Below are positions 18,501 through 25,573 of a stretch of 64,000 nt of DNA, piece after piece; position 1 is the first letter of the stretch; the number at the start of each line of letters is the position of its first letter. The notes under the pieces are model-generated. The model was not told the DNA's origin. It did not search any database and saw nothing but the letters and a program-made list of their open reading frames with translations. Source of the DNA: Desulforhopalus sp. (GTDB lineage: Bacteria; Desulfobacterota; Desulfobulbia; Desulfobulbales; Desulfocapsaceae); the NCBI GenBank assembly GCA_030247675.1, contig JAOTRX010000002.1:1426001-1490000 (forward strand). Direction: 5' to 3'. The position numbers and the translations under genes were made by a program.

Positions 18501-18869
18501 GCCTTTCGCCGTCTGGTAGTTGAGCTTTGCCGCAAAGGCGCTGATGTATTTGGCCTGCAGGGTAGAGGTCTGGGTTTCGTAGTAGATCGCGGCAGAGCAG
18601 GCCAGGGCAATGATGAAGGTGAAAAACAGCAGCAAGGGCCACCAGCGCCGTGGTTTGTCCGGCCCCACCCGGCGCCGGCTAGGGGACTTTGGCGTCTTTT
18701 CGCCTTTTCGGCCGGGCAGCGTCTGGTCCGGACGGTCGATGGCGATGTCTTCCGGTTGCCGTGATGAGCCGTCACCAGAGGTTCTGATCGGCGTCCTCGA
18801 TGGTGGGAAGATCCGATGGCGGGGGCGGCCGTCTATCGGTATGTTGAGTTCTTCGGGAGGGCTGGTCAC
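15582..18869 (-). CDS. Bifunctional class A-like penicillin-binding protein, divergent
   Basis: A 1095-residue cell-wall synthase. A basic, Pro-rich cytoplasmic N-terminus (1-75) and one membrane helix (about 76-98) precede a divergent GT51 glycosyltransferase (IENRDL with the catalytic Glu, GGSTLATQ, then FRKQLVLDYVNSV). The transpeptidase domain follows, with Ser558-x-x-Lys561 in GSTAKLRTL, an SxN (NSINLPF) near 680 and Lys984-Thr-Gly in GGKTGTGDNRIF. The GT51 signatures depart from the usual ED..F..H.G and GG.T.TQQ motifs, so glycosyl transfer is likely but less sure than transpeptidation. It is longer than typical PBP1 (about 800). The GTG start at 18869 has no clear ribosome site; other starts downstream are possible. 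Confidence 0.85.
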   Translation of the reverse strand: MTSPPEELNIPIDGRPRHRIFPPSRTPIRTSGDGSSRQPEDIAIDRPDQTLPGRKGEKTPKSPSRRRVGPDKPRRWWPLLLFFTFIIALACSAAIYYETQTSTLQAKYISAFAAKLNYQTAKGPSDSIVFPKKGPYDLRLGYVQLPAMAEKLKQKGMEIVSQVRVSDELRAYATYGFNIPYSEKSQAGLHILDATEQTMYRMTNPKRVYADFAAIPQPVVQALLFIENRDLLSDKYPKVNPAVDWGRFSKAVMVKTGELVNINLPSMGGSTLATQTEKFRHSDSGITSSITDKLYQMASASVRAYRGGEDTSAFRKQLVLDYVNSVPLSAAPGAGEVIGLGDGLFVWYGAEFAELNRLLQLKNATGTALEQQAKALKQVISLMIAHRRPSFYLVKGHSELALLSNSYARLLAQGGFIEPALSEAVQTQPLVFRNFSANSAAPQVEINKGVNVVRNRLSSLFDASLYDLDRMDMTVNATLNSKLQEEVSWYLKTLEMPTGAEAMGLVGKYLLAPDQAAALAYSFTLFECTPAGNVVRVQTDTTETPFDINEGSKLELGSTAKLRTLVTYLEIIAELYGEVAKLSPEQLDEFAEQRPDVLSTWVCDQLREDPMLPLRTLLRLAMERTYSANPEEQFFTGGGLHVFGNFRKEDDSRVVTVTEALQNSINLPFVRIMRDIVSATRSAQWENNRKVLVDDKDPRRKEVLDKFIDTESRVFLGRFWKKYQGQNSQERLETLLSGMHPTPLRLAIIHRHLFPKADEATFVRFIKEELPGAEAATESKLSTMYEKYKPGAYNLKDLGYLAALHPLELWLLDYLQQPGVKSQKDAMEKSAEVRREVYGWLLRTKAKNARDSRVRIVLEIDAFSDIHRRWANLGYPFEQLVPSLATALGSSGDRPAALAELIGILLNNGKRYPTHRFTRVEFAKDTPYETIVEPPPPQPQQVLNPDVARIVKETMGKVVSEGTARRLLNSFQQADGSPLPIGGKTGTGDNRIFSSGTAGAKTSSKALNRTATFVFYLGDRHFGVLTAFVSGKSATAFSFTSALPLQVLKGMVPVILPYINETNKQNQIGQVGFPIKPSRPDSANQSSLPLKWPPR

Positions 18870-19120
18870 TGCCGGAATGCTGGTGTATCCGAGGTTGGTG
18901 CTGCCGTCCTCGGTTGTATTGATTGTAGTCTTAGCCTGACAGGCGGAAGACCCGGTGTTTTTGTCATAGCCTGCTGCGAAGGTCGAAAATGATGGTGAAG
19001 CAAGGCCTCTTTCTCCTGCCTTATGCTCTTGCCGACTGGGGCCATCCTACCGAGTTTTCCCTGCCCAGTCAAGGTATCCCTTCCCTACGGTCCAGGGTTT
19101 ACTCGTCCGGGAAAAGCAAA

Positions 19121-19147
19121 AAGGCCACTCCTGCGAAGGAGTGGCCA
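19121..19147 (-). terminator. Rho-independent terminator after glnN
   Basis: GGCCACTCCTTCGCAGGAGTGGCC on the minus strand (10-bp stem, 4-nt loop) followed by TTTTTGCTTTT. It sits 84 bp downstream of the glnN stop and 250 bp before the PBP gene. Confidence 0.88.
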
Positions 19148-19230
19148 TTTCTTGCTAGTGCCTGAAAAATTAATACATTTCTCAGGGTACGACGCCCATT
19201 TTATAGAGGGCAGCCGCAGGTATTGTCGTA

Positions 19231-21411
19231 TTAACGGATGAACAGCATCTCCTGGTAGGAGGGCAGCGGCCAGAGATCGTCGGCGACAACGGTTTCCAGG
19301 GCATCGGCATAGCCGCGGACGGTCTTCATTGACGGCAGCACCTTGTCGCACATGAACTTGGCATGAGCCAGGGTGTCTCCACCCTCGTGGGCCATCAGTT
19401 TTTCAAGTTTATCCACCTCGGCCTGCATGGCGCGCAGCTTGGTGGTGACGTCTTCCAGAGTAAACATCTTGAAGTCGTGACCGATGATCTTGAGGCTGTT
19501 GCAGGTCTCGGCAAGCTGGCCCTGGTAGCGCATTGCCGCCGGGAAGATGATGGTGCGAGCCATGCGGATCACCAGATTGGCTTCGGTGGTCACGGTCTTC
19601 ACATACTGTTCAAGATAGATCTCCTGGCGGGACTTGAGCTCGGCCTCGGTGAGGACGCCGTATTTGGTGAACAGCTCGATGGTTTCCTTGGCGGACAATA
19701 CCGGTAAGGCTTCCGGGGTAGTTTTCAGGTTTGCCAAACCGCGTTTCTTGGCCTCTTTGTGCCATGCCTCGGAGTAGCCGTCGCCATTGAAGATGACCGC
19801 GTCGTGCTTCTTCATGATGTCCTGCAGAACCTTCTGGACACCCTCATTGAACTGGGTTTTGTTTACCTTGCCGAGTTTTTCCAGCTCGGTTGCCACGAAG
19901 TCGAGGGACTCGGCCATCATGGTGTTCAGGGCAACCTGCGCACCGGCAATCGAATGCGAGGAGCCGACGGCGCGGAACTCAAAGCGGTTGCCGGTAAAGG
20001 CAAAGGGGCTGGTGCGGTTACGGTCGCCCGGATCCATCGGCAGCGGCGGCAGGGTGTCGACGCCGATATTCATCACGCCCTTCTGCTTGGAACTCTTCAC
20101 CTCGCCCTTCTTGATCTGCTCGAAGACATCGGTGAGTTGTTCGCCGAGATAAGCGCTCATGATGGCCGGGGGGGCCTCATTGGCACCGAGACGATGATCA
20201 TTGGAGGCGGAGGCGACGGTGGCCCGCAGCAGTGGGCCGTACTTGTGCAGGGCGCGGATGGCGGCGGCACAGAACAGCAGGAACTGGGCGTTGGCATGTG
20301 GGGTGGCGCCCGGATCGAAGAGGCAGCCCAGCTCGGCGTTGCCGATGGAATAGTTCAGGTGCTTGCCGGAGCCGTTGATGCCGGCGAATGGCTTCTCGTG
20401 CAGCAGGCACATCATGCCGTAGCGCTTGGCGACGGTGCGCAGGGTGGTCATAACCAGTTGGTTATGATCGGCGGCGAGGTTGCCCTGCTCATAGATGGGG
20501 GCGATCTCGAACTGGCTGGGGGCCACCTCGTTGTGACGGGTCTTCACCGGTACACCGAGCTTAAAGAGTTCGTTTTCCACTTCCATCATAAAAGAAAGGA
20601 CCCGGCGGGGAATGACGCCGAAATACTGGTCCTCAAACTCCTGGCCCTTGGCGGACGGGGCACCGAACAAGGTGCGGCCGGCCAAGAGGAGATCGGGGCG
20701 GGAGAAGAAGAAGTTACGGTCGATGAGGAAGTATTCCTGCTCGGGGCCGGCATAGGCGGTGATGGGAAGTTTGGTGGTGACGCCAAACAGCTTCAGGACG
20801 CGCTTGGCCTGGGTGTTCAGGGCCTGCAGTGAGCGCAGCAGCGGGGTTTTCTTGTCGAGGGCCTCGCCAGTCCAGGAAACGAAGGCGGTGGGGATACACA
20901 AAAAGGTACCGTTCGGGTTTTCAAGGATATATGCCGGGCTGGTGACATCCCAGGCGGTGTAGCCACGGGCCTCGAAGGTGGCACGCAGGCCGCCGGAGGG
21001 GAACGAAGAGGCATCGGGCTCGCCCTGGATGAGCATCTTTCCGGAGAATTCGGCGACAGCGCCGCCGTCACCGTCCGGCACTAAAAAGGCATCGTGTTTC
21101 TCGGCGGTCATGCCGGTCAGCGGGTAAAAGACGTGGGTGAAATGGGTTGCGCCCTTCTCGATGGCCCAGTCCTTCATGGCATTGGCCACCACGTCAGCGA
21201 CGGTTGCGTCAAGTTTTTCGCCGAAGGTGATGGTGTTTTTCAGTGATTTATATACATGCTTGGGAAGACGTTCCTTCATGACCTTGTCGTTAAAGACGTT
21301 GGATCCAAACACGTCAGTGGGCTTGCTTTCGCTGAAGTTCAACGGGGTTTGGGATGGCTTGTAGCTGATGATTGCCGAAATGGCGTTCAGACGGGCTTGG
21401 ATTCCACTCAT
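19231..21411 (-). CDS. glnN: Type III glutamine synthetase (GlnN)
   Basis: A 726-residue glutamine synthetase of the large, dodecameric type III, which condenses ammonia and glutamate with ATP in the cytoplasm. Typical GSIII features are the N-terminal [17 protein letters not shown] block, [16 protein letters not shown] [32 protein letters not shown] with the substrate-site residues, [14 protein letters not shown], and the long C-terminal helical extension ([18 protein letters not shown]). The ATG at 21411 has GGAGAACGC upstream. It ends at a clear terminator. Length and motifs match the family; no GlnB or ammonium transporter gene is adjacent. Confidence 0.95.
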   Translation of the reverse strand: MSGIQARLNAISAIISYKPSQTPLNFSESKPTDVFGSNVFNDKVMKERLPKHVYKSLKNTITFGEKLDATVADVVANAMKDWAIEKGATHFTHVFYPLTGMTAEKHDAFLVPDGDGGAVAEFSGKMLIQGEPDASSFPSGGLRATFEARGYTAWDVTSPAYILENPNGTFLCIPTAFVSWTGEALDKKTPLLRSLQALNTQAKRVLKLFGVTTKLPITAYAGPEQEYFLIDRNFFFSRPDLLLAGRTLFGAPSAKGQEFEDQYFGVIPRRVLSFMMEVENELFKLGVPVKTRHNEVAPSQFEIAPIYEQGNLAADHNQLVMTTLRTVAKRYGMMCLLHEKPFAGINGSGKHLNYSIGNAELGCLFDPGATPHANAQFLLFCAAAIRALHKYGPLLRATVASASNDHRLGANEAPPAIMSAYLGEQLTDVFEQIKKGEVKSSKQKGVMNIGVDTLPPLPMDPGDRNRTSPFAFTGNRFEFRAVGSSHSIAGAQVALNTMMAESLDFVATELEKLGKVNKTQFNEGVQKVLQDIMKKHDAVIFNGDGYSEAWHKEAKKRGLANLKTTPEALPVLSAKETIELFTKYGVLTEAELKSRQEIYLEQYVKTVTTEANLVIRMARTIIFPAAMRYQGQLAETCNSLKIIGHDFKMFTLEDVTTKLRAMQAEVDKLEKLMAHEGGDTLAHAKFMCDKVLPSMKTVRGYADALETVVADDLWPLPSYQEMLFIR

Positions 21412-21457
21412 GATGCGTTCTCCGATATGGGTTTAAAAGCGGTTTTTACTACAGACA

Positions 21458-21494
21458 TGTATCGAAAAAAAATAAACATACAAAAAACGATACA
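21458..21494 (-). promoter_or_regulatory. AT-rich inverted repeat in glnN leader
   Basis: TGTATCG (21458-21464) and CGATACA (21488-21494) separated by 23 bp of A/T-rich sequence, just downstream of the predicted -10. Possible operator or leader hairpin; no match to a known box is claimed. Confidence 0.35.
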
Positions 21495-21496
21495 AA

Positions 21497-21525
21497 AATG
21501 TAAAACATCCATCATAATTTTTCAA
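21497..21525 (-). promoter_or_regulatory. glnN: Predicted sigma-70 promoter for glnN
   Basis: On the minus strand TTGAAA (21525-21520), a 17-bp spacer and TACATT (21502-21497), about 86 bp before the start codon. No sigma-54 pattern was seen here. Confidence 0.45.
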
Positions 21526-21804
21526 CCTAAAAATTGGCCGAAATGCAATTTGTTGCTCTTATTTGCAGTCTTTTACCTGCCGAGGCCGGATTTTCTCCCT
21601 CTTTTAGGGCCTCCAACCTGGAAAAATGAGGAATTTACCTGCAGATCTGTCGAAAATTGTGCTTTTATGGGAATGTCGGGATTTCGAAGGGAATGAGCCT
21701 TGCGCAGAAGGGAGGTCGTCTAGGTATCCGTATTGGGTGGTGGTGTTTATGCTGCGGGGGGGCGGAAGCGAGACAATTCTCCACTTCCGCAAATTTTCTT
21801 CATC

Positions 21805-21890
21805 GTATTCGCTTTTGCATTCAAGATTGTATTTGTTTTTCGTAGGGTGCACGGAGTGTACCCTACTTGCGAGCCAACTTGAAAGCTCAT
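21805..21890 (-). repeat. R2 interspersed repeat, second long copy
   Basis: Reverse complement matches the 3833-3948 copy from end to end (ATGAGCTTTCAAGTTGGCTC through GTTTTTCGTAGGG to GCGAATAC), but carries only one palindromic core instead of two. It ends 6 bp from the DUF2860 stop codon. The rest of the 484-bp gap (21412-21895) holds the glnN leader and a hairpin near 21760-21790; I see no gene. Confidence 0.8.
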
Positions 21891-21895
21891 CGGCC

Positions 21896-22861
21896 TTAAA
21901 ATCGATAGGTCATGAACAGTCCGGTGGTCAATTTCTCGGTGTCATAAAAGGTAATGCTACCGTCACCCCGGGAATAGCCGACGAGGCCTTGCGCCGCCCA
22001 CCCTTCAAGGCCGAAGGGGGCGGCGTAGCTGATCATCATTGTGCCTCCGTAGCCATTGGTTTCCCTGGTCTTGGCAAAGACCGGGTCCTCTTTGTCATAC
22101 TCTGTATAGCTGTAGGTAATCTTTGGCAGGAAAGAGAGCCGGTCTATGGTGTATCGGCCCTGTACCGTCATTCTGCCTTTTTGGAAGGAGTTACTGTCTC
22201 CTTCGTAGTTCCCGGAGAGATAGGACAATTCGCCACGGAGATCGAAGGTTTTTGCGCGAAGGAAGGTGTAGCCACAGGTGATGCCAAAGACCTCGCCATC
22301 GCGGGCAAGATCGGGAAAGAGACCGGCAAGCAGATCATCCTCGGTATCGTCGTTCATGTAGACCGCGGAAAGTCCAAGAGGCGAACCGAGAATGGCGGTG
22401 AACCCGATCTTTGCCCCTACCTTTGCGACCGAGGTGGAATCTCTACCGACACCCAGGGCATAGGGGTTCTGCCAGGCGCGTTCAAAGGGGGAGTATATGG
22501 CGGCAGCCTCAAAGATGCCAAGAGTGGCTACCGGCAGGGCTGCCCCGAGGCTTAGGGCAAAACCACCGAATTCCTCATTACCCGGATCGCCTTTGAAGAA
22601 GACCCTGGTGCCGCCGTCAAAGGTATAGGTCATAGAGGGCAGTACAAAAGGCATGACTTCGGTTTCCATGTCAGCCGCTCCATTCAGGTCGGTCAAGCGC
22701 TTCTCCGATCCTTTCGGGTCGAGATTGTCGGCGGTGTTGACCATGAACAGGCCCATACCGATGTTTCCGGAAAACCCCGATGCTTTGGTTTCAGCAGCCA
22801 CAACCGGAGTGACACAGTAGAATAAAGGCAGGATGGACACGGCAAGATACAACTTTTTCAT
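21896..22861 (-). CDS. DUF2860-type outer-membrane beta-barrel protein
   Basis: A 321-residue exported protein with a signal peptide about 1-22 (VSILPLFYCVTPVVAAE) and many alternating amphipathic strands ending in an aromatic residue (GLFMTYRF at the C-terminus), the outer-membrane barrel signature. SGFSGNIGMGLFMVNTADNL and MPFVLPSMTYTFDGGTRVFF resemble the DUF2860 family. The start at 22861 has TGAGGTTATC before it. It follows the TetR gene by 64 bp on the same strand, so it is the likely regulated target. Substrate unknown. Confidence 0.7.
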   Translation of the reverse strand: MKKLYLAVSILPLFYCVTPVVAAETKASGFSGNIGMGLFMVNTADNLDPKGSEKRLTDLNGAADMETEVMPFVLPSMTYTFDGGTRVFFKGDPGNEEFGGFALSLGAALPVATLGIFEAAAIYSPFERAWQNPYALGVGRDSTSVAKVGAKIGFTAILGSPLGLSAVYMNDDTEDDLLAGLFPDLARDGEVFGITCGYTFLRAKTFDLRGELSYLSGNYEGDSNSFQKGRMTVQGRYTIDRLSFLPKITYSYTEYDKEDPVFAKTRETNGYGGTMMISYAAPFGLEGWAAQGLVGYSRGDGSITFYDTEKLTTGLFMTYRF

Positions 22862-22925
22862 GATAACCTCATTTGGGGTCGGAATATGCAACAATTCCCG
22901 GGGAGCGTATGTCGACAAGTTCACC

Positions 22926-23570
22926 TCAATCGGGGGCGATTCTGCGGGTGGCCAGCAGGTCCTTGATGAAGTCAAAACTGCCCGGTCTGGCCGCCAGTTG
23001 CGCCTCAATCAGGGCTGGCAGGGCATTGATCCGGCGAAGCAGGACTGGTTGCGGCCAGGGATATATCCCAAGATCGGTGAGGAATTGGCTGGCGGCAAGA
23101 AGAAATTCGGCGGACTCAAGCGGCGTGTCGGTTTTAAATATTCCTTCGTCGCATCCCTGCTTTATCAATGCCGCATAAAGCGGTGCCTGACTGGTGATCA
23201 TTTTGGCGAGCAGGCGGAGATGCATACCGGTGTTTCCCGGCTGGTGCAATCGTTCGATGACCTCGGGGTCATGGTCGTCGCTTGCGCTTCGTTCAATGAA
23301 AAAGCGCATGCGGGACAAGGCATCGCCCGTCGAGGACTGGTGCAGGAGGTGCATTTTATTCAGCATACCGGCCACCATGCAATCCAGCACGGCTTCCAGC
23401 AACTCCTCCTTTGAGGCAAAATAATGATAGATGGTCCCTTTGGCGATGCCGAGGTGGGTCATGATATCTTTCATCGTGGTGCTGTCGTAGCCTTTGTGCA
23501 GAAAAAGGACCCTTGCCGCCTCGACAATCTCCTCGCGCCGTTCCTCCGGCTTTTTGGTTATTCGGACCAT
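22926..23570 (-). CDS. TetR-family transcriptional regulator
   Basis: A 214-residue repressor. The N-terminal helix-turn-helix is classical: TTMKDIMTHLGIAKGTIYHYFASKEELLEAV (about 30-60). The remaining residues form the helical ligand-binding and dimerisation domain. It starts at 23570, 13 bp inside the end of a smaller TetR-like gene, and is followed by the DUF2860 barrel gene. A strong palindrome upstream of the pair (23803-23817) is the natural operator. Ligand unknown; control of envelope traffic is inferred from the neighbour. Confidence 0.9.
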   Translation of the reverse strand: MVRITKKPEERREEIVEAARVLFLHKGYDSTTMKDIMTHLGIAKGTIYHYFASKEELLEAVLDCMVAGMLNKMHLLHQSSTGDALSRMRFFIERSASDDHDPEVIERLHQPGNTGMHLRLLAKMITSQAPLYAALIKQGCDEGIFKTDTPLESAEFLLAASQFLTDLGIYPWPQPVLLRRINALPALIEAQLAARPGSFDFIKDLLATRRIAPD

Positions 23571-23752
23571 ACGGCCTCAAGCAGGTCATCGAGGGATTGG
23601 AAATGGCAGAGTAATTCGTGCTCCGGAGCGTGCAAGGTATCCGAGAGATCTTTCCAGGTAGTGGCTTCGAAGCCTTGCCGTTGAAACAGCCGGCGGGCCG
23701 CAATCAGAATGCGGGCCCGTTCCAGGCGATTGATCTGTATTCTGCTTTCCAT
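23558..23752 (-). CDS. Stand-alone TetR-like DNA-binding domain, 64 residues
   Basis: A short protein (MESRIQINRLERARI onward) that consists only of a TetR-type helix-turn-helix: ILIAARRLFQRQGF, TTWKDLSDTL and LLCHFQSLDDLLEAVW line up with the HTH of the next gene (ARVLFLHKGY, TTMKDIMTHL, IYHYFASKEELLEAVL). The ligand-binding domain is absent; the frame ends naturally with TGA 13 bp into the full-length tetR. The start at 23752 is chosen because AGGAG lies 7 bp upstream. The AEHEL in the recognition region (HAPEHELL) departs from the family, so DNA binding may be weak or different. Could be a decaying duplicate or a co-regulator. Confidence 0.65.
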   Translation of the reverse strand: MESRIQINRLERARILIAARRLFQRQGFEATTWKDLSDTLHAPEHELLCHFQSLDDLLEAVWSE

Positions 23753-23802
23753 CTTCATTCTCCTTGCCGGTATTGATCTTGTGAAAGACACAATAACCTG
23801 TC

Positions 23803-23817
23803 GACCGACCGTCGGTC
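23803..23817. promoter_or_regulatory. TetR-type operator palindrome overlapping a promoter
   Basis: Perfect palindrome GACCGAC-C-GTCGGTC. On the minus strand it overlaps a TTGACC...TTATTG promoter with a 17-bp spacer, 51 bp before the small TetR start. It resembles operators of many TetR regulators, so autoregulation is likely. Confidence 0.7.
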
Positions 23818-23891
23818 AATAAAAAAGTTGACTTACTGCACCGGGCAACTTGTAACAAATGAAGGCACTGACTTGGTGTGATCAATATGGG

Positions 23892-23933
23892 CCACCGGCG
23901 ATCTGTCCGGGGGGAGCGGCAGATCGCCGGTGG
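23892..23933. terminator. Long inverted repeat after msrAB
   Basis: Perfect 14-bp arms CCACCGGCGATCTG and CAGATCGCCGGTGG, 14-nt loop, 32 bp beyond the msrAB stop. No U-tract; may end or stabilise the msrAB transcript. Confidence 0.5.
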
Positions 23934-23964
23934 GGGAGGCAGGTTGCAAGAGAGAGGTTAGAGA

Positions 23965-25044
23965 TTAGCGGGCAAATAATTTGCTGAACTCCCCGAGTCC
24001 TTCCTTCTCCAGGTCGGCCACGGGAATGAAACGCAGTGCCGCCGAATTCATGCAGTATCTGAGTTTTGTCGGTGCCGGTCCGTCGTCGAAGACATGGCCG
24101 AGATGGGAGTCGCCTTTTTTGCTGCGCACCTCGGTCCGCACCGAGAACAGATGCCGATCTTCCTTCGTTACTATATTGTCCTCAACCAGTGGTCGGGTAA
24201 AACTCGGCCATCCGGTGCCCGAGTCATATTTGTCGAGTGAGCTGAAAAGCGGTTCGTTTGAGACGATATCAACGTAGATTCCCGCCTCCTTATTGTCCCA
24301 ATACTGATTATTAAAGGGTGGCTCCGTGCCGTTTTCCTGCGTCACCTGGTATTGCAAGGCGGTCAGGCGTTTTTTCAAGTCGTCTTTGCCAGCTTGTCTG
24401 TCCATGGTGTTTTTACTCCAGTCAATGCTTTTAAGAAAGTCATCCCTGCCCGAACGGCTTCGATAAAATGAATAGCGTACCGGATTCTTTTTGTAATAAT
24501 CCTGGTGATATTCCTCGGCAGGATAGAAGGTGGTGTATGGCAGGACCGGGGTGACCAGCGGGCCCTTGAAAATCCCCTTGGCAGCAAGATCTGCCTTTGA
24601 TGCCTCGGCCAAGCGTCGCTCCTCATCGGTAGTGTAGAAAATGGCAGTCGAATATGCATGCCCCCGGTCAACGAACTGGCCTCCGCCATCGGTCGGATCC
24701 ACCTGTTGCCAAAATACGTCAAGGAGTTGCCGGTAGCTGGTTTTTTTAGGGTCGTATGTGATTTCAACCACTTCGATATGTCCGCCGTTAACGTAGTTTT
24801 CGTAGGTCGGAGTTTTCGATGTGCCGCCGGTGTAGCCGGAGACCACTGATACAACCCCATCCAGCTGTTCAAAGGGTTTTTCCATACACCAGAAGCAGCC
24901 GCCGGCAAACATTGCCCTGGCCAGCTCTCCGCCGGTTTGCGATTGTGGCACGGTTGCCGCAACCGGTCTGATTAATTGATCGGCGATTGTCGTCGCCATC
25001 GCAGTTCCTGTCAGAATCAGCAGGATGAGTATATATGTTTTCAT
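23965..25044 (-). CDS. msrAB: Exported bifunctional methionine sulfoxide reductase MsrA-MsrB
   Basis: A 359-residue fusion that repairs both S- and R-epimers of methionine sulfoxide, probably in the periplasm because a signal peptide is present (about 1-18, [15 protein letters not shown]). MsrA domain (about 40-195): catalytic Cys in [30 protein letters not shown] and [10 protein letters not shown]. MsrB domain (about 220-350): [22 protein letters not shown] and [11 protein letters not shown] with the catalytic Cys; the usual zinc CxxC pairs appear missing. The order MsrA-MsrB and length match known secreted fusions. The gene begins 49 bp after a small UGA-containing MsrA-like gene and shares its strand, so they are probably one operon. 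Confidence 0.94.
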   Translation of the reverse strand: MKTYILILLILTGTAMATTIADQLIRPVAATVPQSQTGGELARAMFAGGCFWCMEKPFEQLDGVVSVVSGYTGGTSKTPTYENYVNGGHIEVVEITYDPKKTSYRQLLDVFWQQVDPTDGGGQFVDRGHAYSTAIFYTTDEERRLAEASKADLAAKGIFKGPLVTPVLPYTTFYPAEEYHQDYYKKNPVRYSFYRSRSGRDDFLKSIDWSKNTMDRQAGKDDLKKRLTALQYQVTQENGTEPPFNNQYWDNKEAGIYVDIVSNEPLFSSLDKYDSGTGWPSFTRPLVEDNIVTKEDRHLFSVRTEVRSKKGDSHLGHVFDDGPAPTKLRYCMNSAALRFIPVADLEKEGLGEFSKLFAR

Positions 25045-25093
25045 TGTTCACCTCGATATTTGGATTACCGTTGTCACTTGTTTCCCCCTGCAA

Positions 25094-25420
25094 TCACCTG
25101 GAATTGCCGGAGCCTTTGCCGTCTTTTGCCGGCGGGATGGTGCGAATATAGGTATCGGCTTTTTTCAGGCTGTCCTCCATCTCATGGACCTGTATTTTCT
25201 TTGGGTCGAAGACGACTGTATTGATTTCATTTGTGCCATGCCATCCCCTGTCTACCCGTATAACGCCATCGCGCCCATCCAGGGCGCCCTTGCCGACGTC
25301 GTATCAGGCGACTGCGAAGGTTGCCTCCTGCAACTCGGCCAAGGATTTTGCAACGGAAAAACAGAGGGGGATTCCCAGGCCGAGGAGCAATATCGCTACA
25401 ATTCGTGCGTGTCGATTCAT
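25094..25420 (-). CDS. Small exported MsrA-like selenoprotein (in-frame UGA)
   Basis: A 108-residue protein if the TGA at 25306-25304 is read as selenocysteine (Sec39). The ATG at 25420 has AAGGAG 7 bp upstream. Residues 1-28 form a signal peptide or anchor (IVAILLLGLGIPLCFSVAKS). The part after the UGA aligns by eye with the MsrA domain of the next gene: ATFAVA-U-YD against AMFAGG-C-FW, then DGVIRVDRGWHGTNEINTVV and FDPKKI against [24 protein letters not shown]. Sec therefore sits at the MsrA catalytic Cys. The long YxGG-to-GH insertion and the C-terminal half of MsrA are missing, and there is no resolving Cys. A hairpin fitting a bacterial SECIS follows the UGA. Not a recognised named family. 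An alternative is a pseudogene with a nonsense change, but the hairpin, the intact downstream frame and the position of the UGA argue against it. Confidence 0.8.
25271..25306 (-). promoter_or_regulatory. SECIS-like stem-loop after UGA of MsrA-like gene
   Basis: On the minus strand, 16 nt after the UGA, a perfect 6-bp stem GCGCCC/GGGCGC closes a 5-nt loop UGGAU. The loop begins 22 nt after the UGA and has G among its first two bases, as described for bacterial SECIS elements. Confidence 0.7.
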
Positions 25421-25462
25421 CGTCGGACTCCTTTTTACAGATGAGAATGATTTCATGACTGG

Positions 25463-25496
25463 GCCTTTCCGAAGGCAACCTGCCTGCCGGAAAGGC
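25463..25496. terminator. Hairpin between histidine kinase and selenoprotein genes
   Basis: GCCTTTCCG / CGGAAAGGC arms (25463-25471, 25488-25496), 16-nt loop, no U-run. It lies in the leader of the MsrA-like gene, downstream of the predicted promoter. Confidence 0.35.
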
Positions 25497-25511
25497 TTCC
25501 TCTTGTCTGTA

Positions 25512-25566
25512 ACAATAGAGGCTCGATGTAAAGGGTCAATAAAGGGAATGTAAAGATTCGGTAAAG
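25512..25566 (-). promoter_or_regulatory. Four 11-bp-phased direct repeats (GTAAAG) and promoter
   Basis: GTAAAG at 25528, ATAAAG at 25539, GTAAAG at 25550 and GTAAAG at 25561, each exactly 11 bp from the next (CTTTAC on the minus strand). Direct repeats with this phase are how OmpR/PhoB-type regulators bind. A minus-strand TTGACC (25539-25534) and TATTGT (25517-25512), 16-bp spacer, overlap them. It lies between the kinase stop and the MsrA-like gene. Confidence 0.7.
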
Positions 25567-25573
25567 AGACTGC

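Noticed and set aside
14153..20832. Long plus-strand open frames opposite the ABC-F, PBP and glnN genes
   Set aside because: No recognisable domain and no start signals; they mirror codon bias of the real minus-strand genes.
25304..25306. Reading the UGA of the MsrA-like gene as a true stop, giving a 38-residue peptide
   Set aside because: The peptide would be only a signal sequence; the downstream frame keeps MsrA-like residues and a SECIS-like hairpin follows.
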